From Bufo bufo (Eukaryota; Chordata; Amphibia; Anura; Bufonidae): DNA of 64,000 nt. How positions within the stretch are numbered: the first letter of the stretch is position 1; each line of letters begins with the position of its first letter. Positions 22,205 to 33,637 of the stretch are shown here, piece by piece. A program made the position numbers and the translations under genes. Location of the stretch: the NCBI RefSeq assembly GCF_905171765.1, contig NC_053392.1, positions 345,294,995-345,358,994 of the forward strand. Reading direction: 5' to 3'. The notes beneath the pieces are model-generated. The model made no database searches, was not told the DNA's origin, and saw only the letters and a list, made by a program, of their open reading frames with translations.

Positions 22205-22870
22205 GTCATATTGATGAATGTGAACTAGGAGTAAAAGGTCTTCTTTTTGAAAAAAATGTAATCTTCTATACGAGTCCGAATTTTGCCAGCACCAGCGTTT
22301 CTGGGAAAGGCAGATAATTGCGAATCTCCACAGCTAGAGGATTACTGAGGCTCCATGAATGAAGAGCACACCTTGCAGAGGACGGTATGCAGGTGGAATA
22401 TCACTCCACTTTACTTCCTGGTTAAGGTATGTTTGTTGCTTTTTGCAAGGGCCGCCCACTGGGCAAAGTCGATTCTCTGGTTCTTGTAGGAAGAGTAGAA
22501 CCAGAAAACTAACCTTTCTGCTACCTGTACAATCAGACAGAAAGGATTTGATTGCGTAAACTTTTCCAGTAATTCCCGTAAGACAATTCAGATGCCTCGC
22601 CGCACAGTTCATGCAAATGAGCAGCAGTTTTCCCTGTTCCTTAACCTGTCACAAAGGAGGGTTGATTGAGGGAAATCTGAGAGAGAGGTCCCGTGATGAC
22701 AATATGCTATCGCACAACTACAGCCTGTGCGCACAGAGCTGGGATTCAGGCAGGCTTTTTATCACCGGTGTGTTATGTGAGAGATAAAACAATCTTCCTG
22801 CTCTTGGCCTCATGACAAATTCATCAAAACCCTTTCCTCAAAGTTTTCCTCTAGTCATAATTTATTATCT
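22205..22870. other. Upstream of FRK exon; possible 5' UTR or promoter, no motif certain
   Basis: Single-copy-looking sequence directly upstream of the FRK start. No CpG-rich stretch, TATA box or clear splice acceptor could be singled out, so where transcription begins cannot be stated. Confidence 0.3.
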
Positions 22871-22876
22871 TACTAA

Positions 22877-23242
22877 GGCTACTTTCCGGTATTGGGATCC
22901 GTTTTGTCCCCATTCATTATCAATGGGGACAAAACGTAACTGAACAGAACGGAATGTTCCAAAATGCATTTCATTCTTATTCCTTTCAATCCTGAGATGC
23001 GGAGCAAGAACGATCCGCCATGACACACAATGCAAGTCAATGGGGACGGATCCGTTTTCTCTGACACAATAGAAAACGGATCCGTCCCCTATTGACTTTC
23101 AATGGAGTTCATGACGGGTCCATCATTGCTATGTTAAAGATAATACAACCGGATCCGTTCATAACGGATGCAGACGGTTATATTATCAGTAACAGAAGCG
23201 TTTTTGCTGAACCATGATGGATTCGCTAGTGTGAAAGTAGCC
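22877..23242. mobile_element. TAA-type MITE (GGCTACTTTC ends)
   Basis: TAA at 22874-22876 and 23243-23245; ends GGCTACTTTCCGG and GTGTGAAAGTAGCC are inverted. The interior is rich in ACGGATCCGT words. A relative is at 37057-37468. Confidence 0.78.
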
Positions 23243-23313
23243 TAAGAAAAGTTTGTAATTTTTTTTATCTGGACAATGGGGGAGATTTATCAAAACTGGT
23301 GCAAAGGAAAACT

Positions 23314-23758
23314 ATTTCAGTGTTCTGCGGTCCGTTTTTCACGGATCCGTTGTTCCGTTTTTTGTTTCCATTGTGTTCCCATTTCGGTTCCGTTTTTCCG
23401 TATGGCATATACAGTATACAGTAATTACATATAACAAATTGGGCTGGGCATAACATTTTCAATAGATGGTTCCGCAAAAAACGGAACGGATACGGAAGAC
23501 ATACGGATGCATTTCCGATGCATTCCGTTTTATTTGCGGACCCGTTGACTTTAATGGAGCCACGAACGTGATTTGTGGCCAAATATAGGACATGTTCTAT
23601 CTACGGAGATGCGGAAACACGGAAATGGAATGCATACAGAGTACATTCAGTTTTTTTTTGCGGACCCATTGAAATGAATGGTTCCGTATACGGACAGTAT
23701 ACGGAACGCAAAAAACGGCCAGCAAAAAAGAAAAAAAAAAGGTTGTGTGAAAGAGGCC
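23314..23758. mobile_element. Worn TAA-type MITE(s), ACGGATCCGTT-rich
   Basis: Contains GCGGACCCGTTGAC, CCCATTGAAATGAATGG and ends TGTGTGAAAGAGGCC, the right tip of the CCTCTTTCACAC family. The left tip cannot be found; two elements may be fused here. Confidence 0.5.
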
Positions 23759-23762
23759 TTAA

Positions 23763-24249
23763 GAGAACATTTCACCAGGATACATGTATTGAAATAGTTA
23801 TATTACCTTACAGTGCGGCCCCCAGTAATGTCTTTCCACTTTTTTTCAAAGGACCCCCCCTTTCGTCCACTGTGGTCCCCGTTTGTTTTGGTGCCTCATA
23901 TGCTAATGAGGCGATTCGATTCAACTAGGCGGGGACTTGAATTTCGCGAGAATCGCAGCTCCTTCTCCCGCGAGAACTTGAGCTCCTTCTCCCTGGCTAA
24001 GAGCGGGACGCTCTGATTGGATGCGCTCGCAGCCAGGGAGAAGATAACCGTGCCCAGGACAAATTCAAGTCCCCGCCTAGTTGAACCGAATCTCCTCATT
24101 AGCATATGAGGCGCCAAAACAAAGGGGGACCACAGTGGATGAAAGGGCGGGTCCTTTGAAAAAAAAGAAAAGCGGAAAGACATCACTGGGGGCCGCACTG
24201 TAAGCTAATATAACTATTTCAATACATGTATCCTGGTGAAAGGTCCTCT
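23763..24249. mobile_element. TTAA-type palindromic MITE, 487 bp
   Basis: TTAA at 23759-23762 and 24250-24253. Arms of about 140 bp match almost base for base (CACCAGGATACATGTATTG against CAATACATGTATCCTGGTG). The interior has GGCGGGGACTTGAATT and the inverse, plus TCTGATTGGATGCGCTC. The element at 55551-56226 is a relative. Confidence 0.82.
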
Positions 24250-24656
24250 TTAATTGCCCATAGCAACCAATCAGAATTCACCTTTTATTTTCCAAAGGAG
24301 CTCTGTATAATGAAAGGTGAGATCTGATTGGTTGCTATGAGCAACTAAGCCAGTTTTCCTTTACACAAGTTTCGAAAAATCTTCCCCAATAAATTTAAAT
24401 TTGCACCTATTTCAGTAAATGTACGCCTGGCAGAGTTTAAAAAGTCGCAAATACTGTAAAACATGAAATCTACAAGTAAAACTCAACGAAATTCTCACTT
24501 CACTTCTTAAAATGGTACATGATGGTGTAAGCAGCCAAATTTTACCAAATGTTGTGCAACAGTGGCTGTGCACCATCAATTGCAACATTTTTACGCTAAA
24601 AAACTGGCGGCACACCTTTGATAAATGTCTCCTTATAACTTCATTTCTGCATTTAA

Positions 24657-25080
24657 AGGGGTTTTCTGTGATGTTAATACTGACCTATCCTCTGGAGAAG
24701 TCATCGTTATCTGATCGGGGAGGGTTCAACATCTGGGACCCCCACAATCAGCTGTTCGAGAAGGCAGCGGTGCTCACAGTAGAGCCGTGGGCTTCTTGCA
24801 GCTTTTCCTAAGCCAGTGACAGCACCTTACCTGTCACATGGTCTAGGCGCAGCTCAGCCTCATAGAAGTGAATGGGGCTGAGCTGCGATACCAAGCAAAG
24901 CCACTATACGTGTACAGCGCTGTTCTTGGTGAGTACGAAGAAGGCTGCGGCGCTCACAGGAGTGGCGGTGCCTTCCCAAACAGCTGATCGGTGGGGGTCC
25001 CGGGTGTCAGACCCCCACCGATCAGATAATGATGACCTATCTAGATGATAGGTCCTCACTATTAAAATATCAGAAAACTA
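24657..25080. mobile_element. TTAA-type MITE, GATCGG/CCACCGATCAG arms
   Basis: After TTAA (24653-24656) it reads AGGGGTTTTCTGTGATG; the right end is ATATCAGAAAACTAC. Both arms carry TGACCTATC and AGCTGTTxG with CCCCCAC words. The right TTAA has decayed. Confidence 0.65.
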
Positions 25081-25085
25081 CTAAT

Positions 25086-25524
25086 GACTAAATTGACTAA
25101 TTCAAATATGGAATTATCACTGCTAAGCGTGAAATTCACCATGATCATACTGTAAAGCTGGTCATACCATAAGATACTGTCCATACTCGCCGATTCCAAT
25201 GGGACAGGCCAACCAGTTAATGTGTATGGGACATGTCCGACTCCCCTGACTGCAGATATCAGGAGAGAGAAGGATCAGGCTACTGGATTTCTAGATCAGA
25301 TCATTTTGTTCTCTGGAAGATAACCGCCTGCCTGAGATATCTAGCAGAGCTTTCTTCTTCTCTCTCTGTTCAGAACACATGCATGCTTGGCCGAATGGGT
25401 ATGTGTATGGAGGGGTAAAAGAGCATATGGTCGGCCTCAAGCTATGCTCAGAAGTAACATCTGCTTGCAGACTTGCCATGAATTGTACCTTTGCATTTTG
25501 TAAAACTCCATTCACTTGCATTAG
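25086..25524. other. Nothing recognised
   Basis: Single-copy-looking intergenic DNA with no open frame, inverted ends or known repeat that I can point to. Confidence 0.3.
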
Positions 25525-25990
25525 GCCCCTTTCACACGAACGATACGTATTAGGTCCATATGCGTTCAGGATGCGTTCAGTGAAACTCGCACCATTTCAC
25601 AAGCAAGTTCAGTCAGTTTTATCTGCGATTGCATTCAGTGGTTCAGTTTTTTCTGCGCGGGTGCAATGCGTTTTGATGCATTTTTCCCGCGCGTGATAAA
25701 AAACTGAAGGTTGACAAACAACATCTCTTAGCAACCATCCGTGAAAAACGCATCACATCCGCACTTGCTTGCGGATGCGATGCGTTTTTCACACAGCCCC
25801 ATTCACTTCTCTGGGGCTAGCATTGCGTGAAAAACCGCAGAATATAGAACATGCTGCGATTTTCACGCAACGCACAAGTGATGTGTGAAAACCAACGCTT
25901 ATGTACACAGACCCATTGAAATGAATGGGTTCGGATTCATTACGGGCGCAATGCATTTGCACTGCACCTGCGCGAAAAAAACTCGCTGTG
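25525..25990. mobile_element. Worn MITE of the CCCCTTTCACACG family
   Basis: Starts GGCCCCTTTCACACGAACG after TTA and contains GTGAAAAACGCATCACATCC and CCCATTGAAATGAATGGG. The right end is not recognisable. Confidence 0.5.
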
Positions 25991-26262
25991 TAATCTGTTT
26001 TCTGTGCAGAATCAAAACTAATAATCCATAACAAATCCACAGCAAATACTTCACAGCACACTGGCCAACTTCGGTACTAGTAAACTATGGCGGCCATTAT
26101 GTGAAACGAATACATAGAACATACATTTGACAAATGTTATATGGCCTATAAGCAATGAGGGGCAACATTTTAGCTGATGAGTGACACACCGCTGAAATCA
26201 GCATTTCTGTGACTACTTTATACTGCCCTCAGTGAGGTCACCATAAAGTCACAGCACTGTAA

Positions 26263-26573
26263 GGCTCCATTCACACGTCCACTATTCTATTCCGCATTAT
26301 GCGGAACGAAATTGCGGACCCATTCATGTCTATGGGGCGCACGATGTGCTGCTTGGATCTGGAATTGCGGATCCGCACTTCCGGGTCCGCAATTCCTTTT
26401 CCGAAAAAAAATAGAACATGTCCTATTCTTATGCGCAATTGCGGACAAGAATAGGCATTTTCTATTAAGTGCAAGCGATGTGCGGTCCGCAAAATGCGGA
26501 ACGTACATTGCTGGTGTCTGTGTTTTGCGGATCCGTGGATCCGCAAAACACACACGGACGTGTGAATGGACCC
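26263..26573. mobile_element. TAA-type MITE, CTCCATTCACACG family
   Basis: TAA at 26260-26262 and 26574-26576. Ends GGCTCCATTCACACGTCC and GGACGTGTGAATGGACCC are inverted. Very similar to 8185-8481, including GCACTTCCGGGTCCGCAAT, pointing to a common source copy. Confidence 0.85.
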
Positions 26574-26616
26574 TAAAACCCTGTATTCATAGCCATATAA
26601 AGCTGTGGTCATAGAG

Positions 26617-26901
26617 CAGGGGTGCACAACCTTTTCTGGTTGGGGATCACATTGTCAGCCTGAAGCAATTCCAAGGGCCGAAAATAAAACTTAAAGGGGT
26701 AGTATCAACTGAAATACTATTATGGCATATTGAACATACAGTATATATTATAAATGTCTAGTTACACTTCTAGTACATGAAAGATACATGTGAGCAGCCA
26801 CAAGACATAGCCATACATGTCTGTCAGCAGATGATTGGGAACCGCACAGAATGGTATCAAGGGCTGCATGTGGCCCCGGGGCTGCAGGTTGTGCACCCCT
26901 G
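26617..26901. mobile_element. hAT-type MITE, worn 8-bp target duplication
   Basis: Ends CAGGGGTGCACAACCT and AGGTTGTGCACCCCTG (allowing one or two changes) are inverted. Flanks TCATAGAG (26609-26616) and TCATAGCT (26902-26909) agree at the first six positions. Confidence 0.75.
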
Positions 26902-26909
26902 TCATAGCT

Positions 26910-27989
26910 CCATGAAAAATACTGTATACAAAGTAAACTCCATTAGTCCAGTTTCAAAAGAGCGTGTTCGGTCTGGGAAACATGCCCCGTGTGATGCCCA
27001 CATTTCCCAGACCGAACACTGCTCCCCTAATCCGGACTCACAGCATCGTCAGGAATTATAATGCTGTGAGTTCCTGCTTATCCACGGGTCTGCTGGATTG
27101 TCCTCACATAGTACCAGATATCTACATTTACAAAGAAGAGCAATTTGACTAACAGGGGAAACTAAAGTAATCTTATAAGCCCCAGAAGCCTCCTTGGCTC
27201 TGTCAGCAACATAGAGGCACAGCCATCAGAAATTTCTCCATAGGTGCTTTTTAGTCAAGTTGAGTAGTGTGAATTGAGACAAAGGGGGGGCAAGGCATGT
27301 CTCTTACGTTGCCCAATCTCCATTTGTTTATTAATGACATTGGAAAGATTTGTATAACAGTATTTTATATATCAGGTTCTTTCAGCTTACATGGCTCAAA
27401 ACAGAGGCTGAAATGTACAGCTCCAGGGCTCCACCTACAGTCTAAGTTCTGCATATGCTGCTGTATTTTTACATGACGCCTGGCTCTCCAAAATGTAAAC
27501 ACTGAGGGGCGTACTTTATGCCACATTTATCAAATGTGTACAAAAAAAGAGCAAGGATTTCTACAAGGTAAAAAATCTCATTTTATTCAATATAAATCAC
27601 ATGATCATTACAGGTAATGATCAAAAGGGACAGAACATGGAGTCTGAGCCACAAAGGGCTATACAATGTGGAGAATCACAATGGGGGATAATGTGACCAT
27701 AAACAGCAGAGAACAACAATTTACCAGAGGCCGTGAACAAAAGTGTAGTTGCGGGTGCAATTGCTGATCCCTAGTATAAAACAACTACCTGACTATTGTT
27801 CACAACATCTGTCCAAGGATGCTGTGAGGTGTCAATGGACGGTGCAATACTACTAATGAAGATAGCATATAACAATGAACTGCAAGCCTCTCGTCCCACC
27901 CTACACAAAAAGTGTAATAGCAAGCGATCAAAAAGTCATACGCACCCCAAAGTAGTGCCAATCAAACTGTCATCTCATCCCGCAAAAAT
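26910..27989. other. No gene recognised
   Basis: Contains a short inverted pair GTTCGGTCTGGGAAAC and CCCAGACCGAAC (26965-27018) that may be a small foldback element. The rest is AT-rich with no assignable feature. Confidence 0.3.
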
Positions 27990-29313
27990 CATACCCTACT
28001 GAAGATAATCGCCCAAAAACTGAAAAAACTATAGCTCTCAGACCATGGAAACACTAAAACATGATTTTTTTTTGTTTCAAAAATGAAATCATTGTGTAAA
28101 ACTTACATAAATAAAAAAAAAAGTATACATATTAGGTATCGCTGCGTCCGCAATAACATGCTCTATAAAAAATATCACATGACCTAACCCCTCAGGTCAA
28201 TACTGTAAAAAATAAATTAAAAAAATGGTAAAAAAAAGCCATTTTTTGTCCGCATCCGTGACATCCTGCTCTATAAAAATACAAATAAATAAATGATCTA
28301 ACCTGTCAGATGAATGTTGTAAATAACAAAAAAGAAAACGGTGCCAAAACAGCTATTTCTTGTTACCTTGCTGCACTAAAAGTGTAATATAGAGCAACCA
28401 AAAATCATATGTACCCTAAACTAGTACCAACAAAACTGCCACCCTATCCCGTAGTTTCTAAAATGGGGTCACTTTTTTGGAGTTTCTACTCTAGGGGTGC
28501 ATCAGGGGGGCTTCAAATGGGACATGGTGTCAAAAAACTAGTCCAGCAAAATCTGCCTTCCAAAAACCGTATGGCATTCCTTTCCTTCTGCGCCCTGCCG
28601 TGTGCCCGTACAGCGGTTTACAACCACATATGGGGTGTTTCTGTAAACTACAGAATCAGATCCATAAATATTGAGTTTTGTTTGGCTGTTAACCCTTGCT
28701 TTGTAACTGGAAAAAAAATTATTAAAATGGAAAATCTGCCCAAAAAGTTAAATTTTGAAATTGTATCTCTATTTTCCATAAATTCTTGTGGAACACCTAA
28801 AGGGTTAACGACGTTTATAAAATCAGTTTTGAATACCTTGAGGGTGTAGTTTCTAGAATGGGGCAATTTTTTGGTGGTTTCTATTATGTAAGCCTCACAA
28901 AGTGACGTCAGACCTGAACTGGGTTTTTGAAAAAAAGATTTGCTTCTAAACTTCTCAGCCTTGTAACATCCCCAAAAAGTAAAATAGCATTCCCAAAATG
29001 ATCCAAACATGAAGTAGACATATGGGAAATGTAAAGTAATAGCTATTTTTGGAGGTATTACTATGTATTATAGAAGTAGAGAAATTGAAATTTTTGGTAA
29101 ATTTTGTATTTTTTTTTATAAATAAAAAAGATTTTTTTTTTACTCCATTTTACCAGTGTCATGAAGTACAATATGTGACGAAAAAACAGTCTCAGAATGG
29201 CCTGGATAAGTAAAAGCGATTTAAAGTTATCACCACATAAAGTGACACTGGTCAGATTTGCAAAAAATGGCCTGGTCCTTAAGGTGAAATATGGCCGTGT
29301 CCTTAAGGGGTTA
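27990..29313. repeat. T-rich TTAACC-type element, opposite orientation
   Basis: Ends CCTTAAGGGGTTAA on the right, and carries AAAATATCACATGACC, CCCTCAGGTCAATAC, GGGGTGTTTCTGTAAAC and CACAAAGTGACG-like words. These are the reverse complement of phrases in the element at 8680-10893. No transposase is seen. Confidence 0.55.
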
Positions 29314-29588
29314 AACCTAACAATTTTGTCTAGAAAAGTTGCTCCAGTTTTCCTACTCCACCCTCCTCCTAGTGTGAGATTGTGACTTTTTCAAAAAATC
29401 CTTAGTGATAAATCTGGAGTGAAACTAATTAACATAGCTAACCACGCCCACTTTACCACCAATATTTCAAAACTGGAGTCAGCGGTGTAAAAATGAAAAA
29501 AGTCCCAACATTTTTGGCAAGCCTAAAAAAGTAATAATAAAAAAAACCTTTTTGCGACTTTTTGAAGCCAGAACTCTGAAGTGAAGGC
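29314..29588. other. Half of an old hairpin MITE
   Basis: Words such as GATAAATCTGGAGTGAAAC and GCGACTTTTTGAAGCC resemble arms of small foldback MITEs. No second arm is present. Confidence 0.3.
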
Positions 29589-29601
29589 ATGATAAATCAG
29601 A
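29589..29601. repeat. Left copy of 13-bp PLE target duplication
   Basis: ATGATAAATCAGA here and at 33734-33746. The duplication brackets the whole 4.1-kb PLE structure, including a 96-bp tail beyond the right inverted repeat. Confidence 0.85.
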
Positions 29602-30824
29602 GTAATAGAGTAATGAGCGAGCACTCATACACTTGGCAACCAGATTGACATGTGCAGAAAATATTTATTATATCCCCATAAAATACAAGTAATAAAATTT
29701 ATAAGAACAATGTAGCAATAATATACAACATTACAATCACATATATTGTGGTAGATATGATCAACACTATATTCATATGACTCAATAGTGTCGATAAATT
29801 CAAAAATATATATCACACCAAGAAACTTCAAGTATATGCTGTTATTTGGGAAGAGGGGGTATTATCTTCTAGCGCTCTATCCCAATTTGGGAAACTGAAT
29901 GTCACTGAAAATGTTGTAGGTGTATTCACTGGGAGTGCAATATGTTCATAAAGTGTCCACAGGAATCCTGATAATGTGAAAAGTCTCTTATAGCATATCC
30001 TTTTAAGCTCGATATGAGCTTTGGATTGGAGAAAACTTTAAATCGATGTTTGGCTTACCGTCTAGCGTCTGCTTTCTCCCTATTGCTTCAATGGAGCTTT
30101 AAATATTTGCCGGCTTATTCAGTCGCTCCATACAGCAAGCTGGTTTAAATTTCGCGGGAGTTCCAAAGATCGCAGGAGTTACCACTCTGTTCCACAATTT
30201 CCTTTGGTGCAGCTTTCGACGATAAGAATAGTTAATCCTTTACTGTAGAGATTTTCTTCTGTATGGCCATACAGTATTATCGGAGGCTTTTCAATGCAGG
30301 TACATCACTTGTTTCACCATACGCGTTACGGGTAGATTCACTCTCCCTTCCTCAGTGGTCAAGTGTCTGCCTGCTCTGCCTCCATTTTTATCCATTCCTT
30401 TGATTGCTTCCCAAATCTCGGACACCTGTTGTTCATGCTACTCCCAGTTTGCAAGGGAATCCTCCCACATAATCAAGGGATAATTCTATACAGCCTTGAT
30501 TAAAAAAAATAAAAAAATAAAATAAAAAATTCTTTTTTTTTTTTTTTTTTTTTTTTCCTCTTGCAGTTTCCATGCGTTTTTTATGCGTTTTTTGGGGACA
30601 CATGCGTTTTTTGGCCCAGATGTCCCAATTGGTGTGATATATCATTATGTGAAATATAAACTTGATATCTGATTGCCAACACTTATAAAATGACTTTTTA
30701 TAATAAAATATTATTAAACAAATTTTCAAGATTAAAATATCAATATAAGAATATAAAACAATAAATAATAAATGTGAGGAATCTTGAAAGTTTCATAGGA
30801 ATCCTAGAGTTTGATACAATTATT
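29601..30824 (-). repeat. PLE inverted terminal repeat, left arm
   Basis: Inverted copy of 32371-33637. The inner end is TTGATACAATTATT (30811-30824). The plus strand near this end encodes the same short peptide (NLESFIGILEF) that forms the N-terminus of the ORF on the other side, because the repeat includes that sequence. Confidence 0.92.
30307..30364 (-). ncRNA. Hammerhead ribozyme in left PLE arm (A13U core change)
   Basis: Reverse-complement twin of 32873-32930, with the same bases at every position I compared, including the GUAA that replaces GAAA. In PLEs such ribozymes are thought to process the transcript; with this core change cleavage is expected to be weak or absent. Confidence 0.7.
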
Positions 30825-30930
30825 CGGATTTGATAGAGAAAGAAGGGTGGGTATCTCGGAGCCAAGGACACGTCGCAGCGCCGATAGACGGCCTAGCATG
30901 CGACGTGCCGTCGGCCTCGAGACATCCAAC

Positions 30931-32421
30931 CTACATAAATCCAAAAATTTCCAACTCCGAATTAAGGCCTTTCGGTTGTAGAGATCCAAATTCATAAATG
31001 CGTCTGGATTCTATCCTAGACATTTGTCTGATAAAATCACCGCCTCTCCAGTGTTTCTCCACCTTCTCCAGTGCCGTAAACACCAGACTTGATGGATCCT
31101 GATTATGCATCTCTTTATAATGTTTAGATAGGGAATGTTTATCGTACCCCTTCCTGATGTTGGCAATATGTTCGGCCACTCTTTTTTTGAATGGCCTCTT
31201 GGTACGTCCTATATATTGTCTGTTACAGGGGCACTGGAGAAGGTAGATAACTCCACTGGAGTCACATGTAAGACAATCTTCTATCTCCCAATTATAGTTG
31301 TTCTGAGTCGAGGGGACATTAGTCGTCAGGCGGGGTTTTTTATTCATTCTACAACCCATACACCTTCCACATTTATAAAAACCCTTCAAACTCAGCCAAG
31401 TTCCTGAAAAACTCAACTTATTCTGTTTCCACGGTTTTACGGTAGGGGCCACCTTGATACCTAGATTGGGTGCCCTAGTGAAGGTAATCGTCGGAACAGT
31501 CGGGAGTAAGTGTCCCACAATTTTGTCATTCAACACATGGTGCCAATGGGTTTTAATAATTTTCTGAATCTTCCTATAATTCTCATTAAATGGAAGAACA
31601 ACTCTCATGGCTTCTTTATTTAGTGTTTTATCTTCCTCATTATCCATCTCATTTTTATCTTTATTGTCCTCCTTATTAAAGAACTCTCTTCTATCTAATT
31701 TCCTAATTTGGTTGAGTGACTCCTCCACTAAGTTTTCAGGATATTCCTTCTCAATAAATTGTCTTTTCATCTCAATGGCTTCCATCTCAAAAGTATGTCC
31801 CTCTGTGCAGTTCCGCTTAATCCTACGGAACTGACCAGAGGGAACATTTGTCAGCCATTTCGGCAGGTGACAGCTAGAAAAATCGATATAACTATTTCTA
31901 GCTGTGGATTTACAAAATGTCTCACATATATATTTATTACCAGATTGTGTGATTAATAAATCCAAGAATTCGGTGCTCTCCTGTATGTTTGAGGTAAAGA
32001 CCAGATTTAAATTATTAATATTGATTGTTTCTAGGAATTTTTCCAATTCTTCTTTACTCTTTTTCCAGATGAAGATCACATCATCTATATAACGGCGCCA
32101 CAGGGCCAGATCCGTCCCCAGCCTTGGCTTGATGTGGTTATATTCCCACTCGGCCAAGAATAAATTAGCATAGCTGGGGGCGAATCTGGTCCCCATGGCG
32201 GTACCCCGCTTCTGCAGGAAGAATTCCCCCTCAAAAAAGAAGTAGTTGTGGCTCAGGATATACTCTATTCCTTTCGTTATAAACTCTTTTTTTATTGCTC
32301 CATACGAGCCATCTCTTATTAATTGCATTTTTACAGCATCAATTCCTTGGTGATGATCAATCACAGTATAAATAATTGTATCAAACTCTAGGATTCCTAT
32401 GAAACTTTCAAGATTCCTCAC
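30931..32421 (-). CDS. PLE reverse transcriptase plus GIY-YIG endonuclease, 5'-truncated but open
   Basis: An open frame of 496 codons. RT landmarks are QKRGTAMGTRFAPSYANLFL (70-89, motif B region), YIDDVIFIW (111-119, the catalytic YxDD box), FLDL (152-155) and VPSGQFRRIKRNC (193-205). The Cys-rich linker is CGRCMGC (351-357). The nuclease core is GVIYLLQCPCNRQYIGRTKR (390-409), ending with GLN near 486-488. The fingers and motif A are missing: residues 1-17 come from the terminal repeat, and true RT sequence begins near residue 18 (YTVIDHHQGIDAV), just after where motif A should be. So it cannot be a working RT, although no stop or frameshift has accumulated. Its Met start is likely incidental. 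Confidence 0.9.
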   Translation of the reverse strand: MRNLESFIGILEFDTIIYTVIDHHQGIDAVKMQLIRDGSYGAIKKEFITKGIEYILSHNYFFFEGEFFLQKRGTAMGTRFAPSYANLFLAEWEYNHIKPRLGTDLALWRRYIDDVIFIWKKSKEELEKFLETININNLNLVFTSNIQESTEFLDLLITQSGNKYICETFCKSTARNSYIDFSSCHLPKWLTNVPSGQFRRIKRNCTEGHTFEMEAIEMKRQFIEKEYPENLVEESLNQIRKLDRREFFNKEDNKDKNEMDNEEDKTLNKEAMRVVLPFNENYRKIQKIIKTHWHHVLNDKIVGHLLPTVPTITFTRAPNLGIKVAPTVKPWKQNKLSFSGTWLSLKGFYKCGRCMGCRMNKKPRLTTNVPSTQNNYNWEIEDCLTCDSSGVIYLLQCPCNRQYIGRTKRPFKKRVAEHIANIRKGYDKHSLSKHYKEMHNQDPSSLVFTALEKVEKHWRGGDFIRQMSRIESRRIYEFGSLQPKGLNSELEIFGFM

Positions 32422-33637
32422 ATTTATTATTTATTGTTTTATATTCTTATATTGATATTTTAATCTTGAAAATTTGTTTAATAATATTTTATTATAAAAA
32501 GTCATTTTATAAGTGTTGGCAATCAGATATCAAGTTTATATTTCACATAATGATATATCACACCAATTGGGACATCTGGGCCAAAAAACGCATGTGTCCC
32601 CAAAAAACGCATAAAAAACGCATGGAAACTGCAAGAGGAAAGAGGAGAAAAAAAAAAGAGAAAATTTTTTATTTTTTTTTTATTTATTTTTTTTTTATTT
32701 TTTTTTTTATATTTTTTATTTTTATTTTTTTTTTTAATCAAGGCTGTATAGAATTATCCCTTGATTATGTGGGAGGATTCCCTTGCAAACTGGGAGTAGC
32801 ATGAACAACAGGTGTCCGAGATTTGGGAAGCAATCTAAGGAATGGATAAAAATGGAGGCAGAGCAGGCAGACACTTGACCACTGAGGAAGGGAGAGTGAA
32901 TCTACCCGTAACGCGTATGGTGAAACAAGTGATGTACCTGCATTGAAAAGCCTCCGATAATACTGTATGGCCATACAGAAGAAAATCTCTACAGTAAAGG
33001 ATTAACTATTCTTATCGTCGAAAGCTGCACCAAAGGAAATTGCGGAACAGAGTGGTAACTCCTGCGATCTTTGGAACTCCTGCGAAATTTAAACCAGCTT
33101 GCTGTATGGAGCGACTGAATAAGCCGGCAAATATTTAAAGCTCCATTGAAGCAATAGGGAGACAGCAGACGCTAGACGGTAAGCCAAACATCGATTTAAA
33201 GTTTTCTCCAATCCAAAGCTCATATCGAGCTTAAAAGGATCAGCTATAAGAGACTTTTCACATTATCAGGATTCCTGTGGACACTTTATGAACATATTGC
33301 ACTCCCAGTGAATACACCTACAACATTTTCAGTGACATTCAGTTTCCCAAATTGGGATAGAGCGCTAGAAGATAATACCCCCTCTTCCCAAATAACAGCA
33401 TATACTTGAAGTTTCTTGGTGTGATATATATTTTTGAATTTATCGACACTATTGAGTCATATGAATATAGTGTTGATCATATCTACCACAATATATGTGA
33501 CTGTAATGTTGTATATTATTGCTACATTGTTCTTATAAATTTTATTACTTGTATTTTATGGGGATATAATAAATATTTTCTGCACATGTCAATCTGGTTG
33601 CCAAGTGTATGAGTGCTCGCTCATTACTCTATTACTA
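32371..33637 (+). repeat. PLE inverted terminal repeat, right arm
   Basis: Inverted partner of 29601-30824. It contains a longer T-rich tract than the left arm, the hammerhead sequence at 32873-32930, and an AATAAATATTTT region near its outer end. Confidence 0.92.
32873..32930 (+). ncRNA. Hammerhead ribozyme in right PLE arm (A13U core change)
   Basis: Stem I forms from ACTTG (32873-32877) with CAAGT (32926-32930) and ACCA (32878-32881) with TGGT (32918-32921), leaving GAAA unpaired. The core CTGAGGA fits CUGANGA at 32882-32888. Stem II is GGGAGA (32890-32895) with TCT-A-CCC (32901-32907). The 3' core is GTAA (32908-32911) where GAAA is required. A tiny stem III (AC-GC-GT) leads to cleavage triplet GTA (32915-32917). 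Architecture is the minimal type known from PLEs. The A-to-U change and one extra A at 32889 probably impair it. Confidence 0.75.

Larger units (their letters stand above)
23278..24388. mobile_element. Hairpin MITE split by nested insertions
   Basis: The left part GGGGGAGATTTATCAAAAC (23278-23313) and the right part from GCCCATAGCAACCAATCAG (about 24254) to 24388 belong to one GATTTATCAAA-type hairpin MITE. About 940 bp of other MITEs (23314-24253) lie between them. Confidence 0.7.

Noticed and set aside
22334..22612. 92-codon minus-strand frame upstream of FRK
   Set aside because: No recognisable domain; the opposite strand is open over much of the same stretch, and no splice signal links it to the SH3 exon.
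29625..29831. Short identical frames in both PLE arms (68 codons each)
   Set aside because: They appear twice only because the arms are inverted copies; AT-rich, with no protein family resemblance.
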